Below the pieces are notes generated by a model. That model was not told where the DNA came from, searched no databases, and saw only the letters and a program-made list of their open reading frames with translations. From Parachlorella kessleri (lineage: Eukaryota > Chlorophyta > Trebouxiophyceae > Chlorellales > Chlorellaceae), in the NCBI GenBank assembly GCA_001598975.1, contig BBXU01000840.1:1-64000 (forward strand): DNA of 64,000 nucleotides. Direction: 5' to 3'. Within the stretch, counting starts at the first letter, position 1, and every line of letters begins with the position of its first letter. Positions 57,201 to 64,000 of this stretch are shown one piece after another. Made by a program: the position numbers and the translations under genes.

Positions 57201-60200
57201 ATGGAGCCGGGACAGCCAGCCTCGAAGGGCCGCTGCCAAGGACTGGCGATGCAGCACGGCCGCTTCAGGCGGCAGCATGGCACAGCGTGAGGCTTGGCTG
57301 CTGCTGGCTGCGCTGAAGGCTTGAAGGGGCCAGCTTACAGCTTACCCAGCAGGAGAAAGTCGTAGTGGTAGGCGGAAGGCTTGATCAGGTTGAAGCCGGG
57401 CTGCAGGAGAGTAGAGTAGGCAACATGGAAGGTGTGCATTGTTAGCTTCATGGGCTGGGGCACTAGCACATGCATGCATGCCAACCATGGCTTGCCAGAG
57501 AATGAGCCAGACGCTCGGCGATACACACGTCCCCAAAACTCGCTCACAGCCATCACTTTAGACTCAGCGACTGCCAACACAGCAAGAAAGCCGGCCTAAG
57601 GAGGCCAACCTTGCTGCTGACAGTAGTAGACCAAGTTCATTGCCCAGCTGACTGAGGCTTGCCTGCTGAGCCAGCTGGCTGCTGACGCTGTGGTCAAAGT
57701 AGAAAAGAAGCGCGATAATAGCAGCGGGGATGAGGGCGGCCGCCACGTACTTGCCGCTGACTGCTCCCATGTCCTGCTCGGCATGCAGGCTTACACAGAA
57801 ACATATGGGGCAATGGGTGGAGCATGAGGGCGGGGGAAGGGGGGCACAGATTTATGATTTATAGGTGCATGGTTATCTGAACAGGGCTGGTAGAGGGGGT
57901 TTCCAACAAGCCTCACCTAAACATGGCACATGAGAGATGCAATCTCCACAGCGCTGGCGGCTTCAGATATCCATGGCGCTTAACTGGATACACAGCTTGG
58001 GGATGCATAGAGCACATGCCAGTGGGTATTCGCAGGCTGGCAGGCCTGCGCTGCCGGCGGCCGAGGACCCGGGCTGGGTTTAGCCGAGCCCGTAAGCTCA
58101 CAAACCACGGGAAAACATCTTGAGCAAGGCAGGACTCACCCCAGCCACCGTCCACGTGTCCTTCACGTTCCAGGTGTTGGGGATGCGCATGCGGCGCGGT
58201 ACGCCCTCCGGAACGCCCCGTACCGCATACGACAGCCCCGCCCACACGATGATGAGCAGCGGCACGCCATAGTCGGCCAGCAAGCCGCGCAGGCGGCCGT
58301 TCAGGAAGCGCCAGGAGCGCGCTGTGCGGACCCACAGGGAGGTGAGGAGGAAGCCGAAGGAGAGGAAGAGTCCCCAAAGCCCGTTCACCAGTCGCCACTG
58401 AAACTCGTCGGCCACGGCTGCGGAGCAGCAGAAGCAGCGGCGGTAGCTAAAGGAGGCGCGCGGCGGGCTTTCTCAGCAGCAGCACCAGACACAGCGGTGC
58501 CAGCGGCAGCGGCAGTGGCAAAGCTTGCAGCTAGACAGGTAGGTGCAGCAACTGGACCTCACGATCAGGCCGGAATTTAGCTTGACCCCAAGACACCGGT
58601 CTGCTCATGAGCTACACTTGCATGCTTACTGTGACCAGTTCAGAGAGCCCCATGCCCATCATCAACAATGGTTGGTTGATTGGTTCACTATAAGCCAGTC
58701 CACAGCCACACACAGAAGCACGCATGCTCGTGCTGCACCAGCAGGTCCTTGCCATTTGTGCTGTCCATGCTGAGGCTGGGGCCCGAGCTGATGTCTTGGC
58801 AAAGACCGGCTTACCATCAGCGGGCGTCTCTTCGTTAGGCAGGGGGAGGAACTCCTGCCGGATGCCCTTGATGGCCTGTTGCATGAAGAGGACCTGCAGG
58901 AATCGCAAGAGAAGCTCTAATTACCAGCACACCCTCGTACACCCTCGTAACGCAAAACTACTGCCCTACCACAGTGGGATGGCCGGGAAGGCCCCCGGGA
59001 GTATAGCTCCCTGTGTACAGCCCGTAGCAGAGCAGCGCGAACCCTGTGCACCTTCCGCATGCAAAGACTAGCCAAACCGATAGAACTGCTGCACCGAGTG
59101 TGCGGACTCCATGCAATTGCACCTTTGCTGGCAACTAAATAAATGGTCCACCAGCTTCTGAGCATAGCTACTCGCAGGTGCCGTCCATGCAGCAGCTTGC
59201 TACCACAACATCGTCTACACCGAACTAGTCCTCCTAGATGGCTGTTGTCAACAGAGGCCAACTCAACCACGGGAGGAGGCCCCTAACAACACAACCTGGC
59301 CTCCACCGCATGGCTGTAGCAACAGCTTCCATGGCATGCCCCCGACACCATGCCTGAGGGAACAGACCCTGCCGCACCGCAATGAGCATCCCGAACAGCT
59401 CCCCAGCAAAGCGCGTGAAGCGGTCGATGTAGGAGCAGGCGTTGAGGACGGCAAGCACCAGTATGAAGGCCGCTGTGAAGACGCACGTCCATGCACACCA
59501 AGCCAGGAAGAGGTGGTGGCCCAAATCTGCGTGGAGCGACAGGAAAGCTTGTCATAAACGCCACAGCCACCTTGCCGGGTACAGGCAAAGGCCCAGGTCT
59601 GTAGCAAGCCCGTTACCACGTCACAATGACCAATGACACACCTAGGGGAAGGCAGGTCATGCCTCTGCATTTTTGGGGCAAGCCATGTGCGCCAAGGGCT
59701 GCGAGCCCCCCTCTTGACCAGGCACCAGGCATGTCCCGCTGAGGCTTTCCTGGCACACCCACTCTGCAGGGCTACTGCCTGGGGTAAGCTTCAGAGTCTC
59801 ATGAGCCTGAGCTGGAAAGGCTTCTTAGGCACATACACGTATGCCTTATACAGCAACACATGCATGCAGAAGCTCGACCGCAATGCACTATAGCTGGGCC
59901 CAGGTGCCCATGCCCGGTCAGTAACCGCCACCAAGAATGGCAAAAGCCATGTTCGGCATCCCCCGCACCAGCCAGCAATGGCATGGCCCGGAAGGGCAAT
60001 CCAGCGCACCCTGTTTGTCCTTAGCGAAGTCGTACATGTACTTGTACATCAGCACGATGGGCTCTGCTACCCCCACAATCAGCAGCGGCTGGCCTCCGAC
60101 CACAGCCTGGGTGATGCCTGTCACGGCGGTGGCAGTGAGTACCTGCACGCCCGAGAGAATGCCCCCTGCACACAGATCAATGCCGGGCAGCATGTAAAGC

Positions 60201-61007
60201 ATGAGTGAGGCTGCAGGGGAGAATACTTATGTGAGGCACGATCCGGGGTACCACGTGCTCCGCAGTGCCTTGCTCCACGTGTGCATCAGATGAGGCACCA
60301 TGAGAGGCGCCATATGCGCAATGTGACGCCCTTTACAAAGCACAGTGTCACCACAACGAGGCACCCTGTGCATAATCTCAACGCAGCCGGACGCCAGGAG
60401 GAGTGCCGCGCAGGCTGGAGGGGGCAGCCTGGCATTGCATGCAAAGTGGCATATTCGCAGCAGCTTGAGCAACATGCACCACGCTTGCAGATAAACAGGG
60501 AGCATGTGCGGCCCACGCTACGCAGGCACATACCTGTCTCATCAGACATCTGCTCCCCGAATGCCAGGGCAGGGATGGCAGAGGCACAAAAGATGTAAGT
60601 GGCTGGCGCCAAGATCCTGTGGGGACAGAGTGCACTGCAAGCCATAAGGCACCAGCATGGCACCTCTTGCACATTCTTGCCCATTATTGAAAGCGGCCGA
60701 GGCCAGTGTCACATCCCATTGCAGATGCAGTGCCATGCAGTGCACACTGCGTGCACACAGAACTCAGAACAGTTCACTTCTGCTGCTCAGACTCTCGTCC
60801 AGTGCGTATTGTTATCGTTCAACCAAAACTGTCACAGCCGAGAGCTTCTGCATATAGTTGACAGGCGCCATGTGACTCATCCCACCTTAGCTTCTGCCGC
60901 AGCCCCTCCTGCCAGTCATCCTTGTACCACGGCAGCCTGCCACAAATGTCGTCTCGCACGCCCCTCCCAAAGGCTCGAGGGTGGCAGAACTTGGCGAGCC
61001 AATCCAT
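54247..61007 (-). CDS. BOR: BOR-type borate/anion transporter (SLC4 family)
   Basis: Plasma-membrane borate efflux transporter family of plants and algae, related to SLC4 bicarbonate exchangers. Thirteen exons (60886-61007, 60534-60616, 60010-60210, 59378-59526, 58815-58893, 58140-58417, 57663-57773, 57346-57400, 56511-57148, 56106-56293, 55480-55614, 54857-55001, 54247-54495) give 810 residues. Markers in order: [165 protein letters not shown] and EEEEAPPLP. Exon 9 carries a long cytosolic insert with a repeated LQPxGL unit. Two introns are GC-AG (57401-57662, 55615-56105). Upstream exons before ATG 61007 cannot be excluded. Substrate by homology only. Confidence 0.94.
56755..56930 (-). repeat. 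Coding tandem repeat, LQPxGL units in the BOR loop
   Basis: In BOR exon 9 the minus strand repeats a unit of about 15 bases (CTGCAGCCx-GGC-like), giving [20 protein letters not shown] and on through [20 protein letters not shown]. About ten copies, with drift between L, S and V starts. It falls between the [10 protein letters not shown] motif and [11 protein letters not shown], where plant BORs have a shorter cytosolic loop. Confidence 0.85.
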
Positions 61008-62322
61008 GCCGGTCTCATCAGTGACAGTCCTCCAGTGCACCCGAATAACCCCGCGCCTACAGCAATGTCCTTGTCAATGCGCCGAAAGATCCTGTTTGAC
61101 TACCTTCCTCTGATGGCTTACCTTAGCGCGCTTGGTAGCTTAAGTGGCGCTCCCGCCTAATTCTTGTGGGTTATTGCATGGGTGGCAGGTAGTGCGAACA
61201 GGGAGTGAGAGATGAGCTGGACTGACAGGGCCGGATGCAGAATGTGCCTGAGCCTTGCCTGAGTTCTGATCCAGTAGTTCTCTCCCCAAGAAAAGCTAAG
61301 GCCACTGGGAGTGGAGTGGCAGCTGGTATTTCACAAACTAGCTTGCATGCGAGACGGTATCACGCTGCGGCATGTGCACCACTATGTTGATAAAGGTTTG
61401 TCAACTGCTGTGAGTGTAAGCCTTTGTAGGCTGTAGCGATCCTCCCTGCTGACAACACTTCGCACTGCAAAGCCGGCATGAGGCAAAGAGCAACACAGGT
61501 ATTCCTGCGAAGGCATGCAGAACAAGCAGCAAAATGCGCCCTTGCTTAAGAGCAAAAACTACTCAGGTTGCAGCAAGAAACGTCCAACCACAGCTATGTT
61601 CATGAGGAACCATCGACACAAAAGTACGAAGTACATTTGTCGGATGACAGGTAACAAAGAATGGCAGGGCATAGCACTGAAGGGTTTCCTGCAGAACAAT
61701 GGCTGAGTCCAGAAAGAGGCATTAGCGGCAGCTCTGAGAAAAGACACAAAAGGTATATAGATGACATGACTCCCACGACACATATGACTGCCACAGGAGC
61801 CACTGAAGGCTAATGCTAACTGCAGACATGCCCCGAGTGCAAGCCCGGAGTAGTTATCACGCCACCATCTTGCAGAGCCGCACCCACAGATACTCATACA
61901 GCAAAAGGCGCGGATGCGACCATCCTCGCTTCTCGTGCCTCTCTGGGTGTTTGGCTTGATGAAATCACTTCTGCCGTGGACTACAAAGTCTTCACCTCCG
62001 CCCAAGACCCAGTATACCACATGACTCACCACTAAGCGACAAAAGCAAAGCCACTTCTCCCTGCCTTGTATCTCATCAGGCAAGCAGCCTACCATCAGAA
62101 AAGCGGTTAGGGACAGCCCGGCTTTGTTCTTGTCGGTTCTTGTGCCCACACCCCCCAGAACAGAAATGTCGCCGCCTCCAACACAGAGGTGCAGCCACCA
62201 CCTACCTATCAGCCAGCCAGGTGCAGAACGTTTCTCCAGTGACACCATGCGCCATCCCTGTAGCATACAAGCCCGGCATGGGCTGCTCCATGCCCAGGGC
62301 GCCCCACCACCAGCGCTCAATT
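61008..62322. other. Intergenic region with a dispersed repeat
   Basis: Holds the BOR upstream region and the pyruvate kinase 3' UTR. The best copy of the dispersed repeat lies at 61178-61290. A minus ORF at 61559-62320 is a run of unrelated sequence with no family pattern and is not called. Confidence 0.5.
61178..61290 (+). repeat. Dispersed repeat, best-preserved copy
   Basis: Runs from GGGTGGCAGGTAGTGCGAAC through GAGCTGGACTGACAGGGCC, GGATGCAGAATGTGCCTGAG and TTCTGATCCAGTAGTTCTC to CCCCAAGA. The copies at 1385-1560 and 34248-34410 share most of this order. No ORF, tRNA-like box pair or terminal inverted repeat was seen. Confidence 0.8.
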
Positions 62323-63996
62323 CTACTGGTCGCTCGCTCGAGGGCTCAGCGTGCCCGGCAGCGAACGCGCCAGGATGCTCCCTCCGCCCGACCTGCGAGG
62401 GCTACCTGCGCTGCTCCCGCGCGGCAGCTGCAGCGGCGGCAGCACCGAGCCGCCGGAGCCTTCGCCGCCCACGGCGGCTGCCGCCGCTCCAGCCGGCGTT
62501 CCAGGCCGGGGGTTCGCAGGGCGGGGGAAGCTCGCATCCAGGCTGTCGGGGCCGTCAGCGGGGGGCTTGGGGATCTGGGAGGTCAGGCCCCCCATCACGC
62601 CGCCGTGGGTGCTGCCTTCGCGCAGCACAGTCTGCGCGTCGTTCTGGGTGAGCACCAAGCCGTTGCCGCCAGTGGCCGCGGCGCCAGCGCCAAAAGTGCC
62701 CGCGCCCCTGCACAGGTTCGCCGGGTACATTGTGCTGATTAGATGCTAGAAATCACGGGAGTCATTGGCAGCGCCCGTATGCATGTAGCGCACACGGCTG
62801 CTCGAGCTACCTCTACATGCATTGAAACACAGCACCTCTTGACACCACCTTCACCATATGCGCGCCGGCGCCCCCCGCCCCGCGCTTTCCCCAGACGCCA
62901 TGCTCACACGCGCCCACTCAGGGCCCACTCCTTGAGCACCAGCACAACAAGAAGTGCCGCAGCGAACACAGCCAAGCTCTCTCACAGACCTCAGCACTTA
63001 TGGAAGCGGGCTCCTGCAAGGCAGGAGCCCCGCCCTACTCCCTCGAACACCCGCGTACGGCTCCCACACTTGCCTGAAAGACAGCCCGCGCGAGAAGCCG
63101 CGGGGCGTGCCCAGGTCGGCCCGGTGCTCCATGAAGGGGCTGGCGCCACTGACAATGTCTGGGTCCTCACCGCTAATGAGGCTGTTGCCCTGGGACATCA
63201 TGCGCATGCCGGTGCCAGCATCATTGACCTGCACGAGTTGGCCAGGTGGCTGTCACAAACCCCTGCGCCACTTGCGCAAGGTACTGCCCATCTATAGTGT
63301 GTACGTGCAAGACAACTGGGTGCCACATGAACTGGGAGGAAACGCTGCAACCACAAGTGTGGCCAGGGACAGGGCACACACAGTGGGATGCGGTTGAGGC
63401 ATGTTACTGACGACTGCCACTGCCCAGCAAGCGGCGGAGGCCTGATTTCGTGTTGGAGGTAAAACGGTGCACCACGTCAGAAAAACGCACAGCCAGCGCA
63501 CCTGAACCACCTTGAACACCAGAGCTCCCTTCCTGCTCTGGATGCACACCACATAGTCGTTGGGCTTGGCCAGCTTCTGCAACAGGCGCCACACACCACA
63601 AAAGCTGTAGTGCTGCTTATGTTGGCTTACAAAGTTGTGCAGCCAACCCACACAGTAAGCCCGCGCGTTGGGTTCTACTGGGACACAGCCGGCTTCCCAG
63701 CCAAAAAAGGCAGTAACGCTAGAAGCCCACACTGATGCAAGTGGGTCTACAGCAAGGCCACGCAGGCGGGTGCCCGGGTGCTGCACGGCTTGCGGCCAAA
63801 CACAGCTCTTCTGGAGTGCACTGTCACTCTTCCGAATGACAGCCCAGAGGGTACAGCGCGGCTTGCGACCCGGTGTTGTGGGATGCACAGTTACTCTTCA
63901 GGCAGGCGGGCACCTGGGAGGTGGCCAAATAGATGGCCTCGCTCAGCAAGTCGTCGCTGCCTTCACTCATGGGGGCTGCCAGCATGGGAACCACAC
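62323..63996 (-). CDS. Pyruvate kinase, 3' part only
   Basis: C-terminal part of pyruvate kinase (phosphoenolpyruvate + ADP to pyruvate + ATP). Exons 63914-63996 (upstream edge probably the acceptor at 63997), 63502-63576, 63074-63228 and 62323-62707. GVVPMLAAPMSEGSDDLLSE and KLAKPNDYVVCIQSRKGALV, then FKVVQVNDAGTG, match the end of the pyruvate kinase C-domain, where plant enzymes read GV.P.L.......LL..A and ....L..GD.VV. A tail of about 170 residues follows, rich in Gly, Ala, Ser and Pro (GGNGLVLTQNDAQTVL, RRSGGGSILARSLPG), well beyond the usual end. Its reading frame requires a GC-AG intron (TTTCAG|gcaagt, 62708-63073). The tail's role and the isoform (cytosolic or plastid) cannot be read here. 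Confidence 0.8.
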
Positions 63997-64000
63997 CTGC

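Noticed and set aside
1385..61290. CRISPR-like interpretation of the dispersed repeat
   Set aside because: Copies are unevenly spaced over 60 kb, occur on both strands and lie in introns of a eukaryotic genome.
61559..62320. A 253-residue open frame on the minus strand
   Set aside because: Translation is Trp/Cys-rich, shows no domain or targeting pattern, and lies in an intergenic, repeat-bearing region. Long chance frames are common at this GC content.

Overview
The window looks like nuclear DNA of a green alga (Chlorophyta; a trebouxiophyte or chlorophycean is likely, but I cannot name a species). Genes are dense, split by many 100-500 base introns, coded by GC-rich exons and often rich in Ala and Gln. 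One stop codon is followed directly by TGTAA, the usual green-algal polyadenylation signal. There is a plant-type BOR borate transporter and a plant-type Rad7-like LRR protein, yet also NME7 and DNAAF1, which are genes of motile cilia. No rRNA, tRNA, CRISPR array or complete transposon was recognised.

Layout. 1-553 (-): 5' end of an SLC25 mitochondrial carrier. 1020-2168 (+): unknown gene. 2846-5845 (-): BCD1/ZNHIT6 snoRNP assembly factor, with a small membrane-protein ORF (5850-6176) ending 4 bases before its ATG. About 6497-18442 (+): giant coiled-coil protein of about 2,000 residues. 19260-20478 (-): four-TM protein. 20962-22840 (-): NME7. 23418-25870 (-): HROB-like OB-fold recombination factor. 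26599-29305 (+): unknown protein. 30010-32397 (-): DNAAF1/ODA7. 32718-33346 (+): elongin C. 34538-41205 (-): Rad7-like LRR protein. 41821-42420 (+): small, possibly plastid protein. 43688-47974 (-): PP2A B55 subunit. 48627-49839 (-): helix-hairpin-helix protein. 50053-53171 (+): acyl-protein thioesterase. 54247-61007 (-): BOR/SLC4 transporter. 62323-63996 (-): 3' end of pyruvate kinase.

Most gene models were rebuilt by joining exons by eye so that every junction keeps reading phase and family homology. In twelve complete models (BCD1, four-TM protein, NME7, HROB, the 26599 gene, DNAAF1, ELOC, Rad7-like, B55, HhH protein, APT, BOR) the exon lengths add up to whole codons.

Linked functions: NME7 and DNAAF1 point to a flagellated stage. 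Elongin C and the Rad7-like protein, subunits of one ubiquitin ligase in yeast, are convergent neighbours. Several divergent pairs share short presumed two-way promoters (6177-6496, 32398-32717, 49840-50052).

Most unusual: (1) tandem duplications that repeatedly copy splice sites, especially in the Rad7-like gene; (2) many GC-AG introns, 6 of about 81 inferred; (3) an AT-rich organelle-like fragment resembling ribosomal protein S7 inside a Rad7-like intron; (4) a candidate two-cistron locus at BCD1; (5) a dispersed repeat family with the core GGTGGCAGGTAGTGCGAACA.
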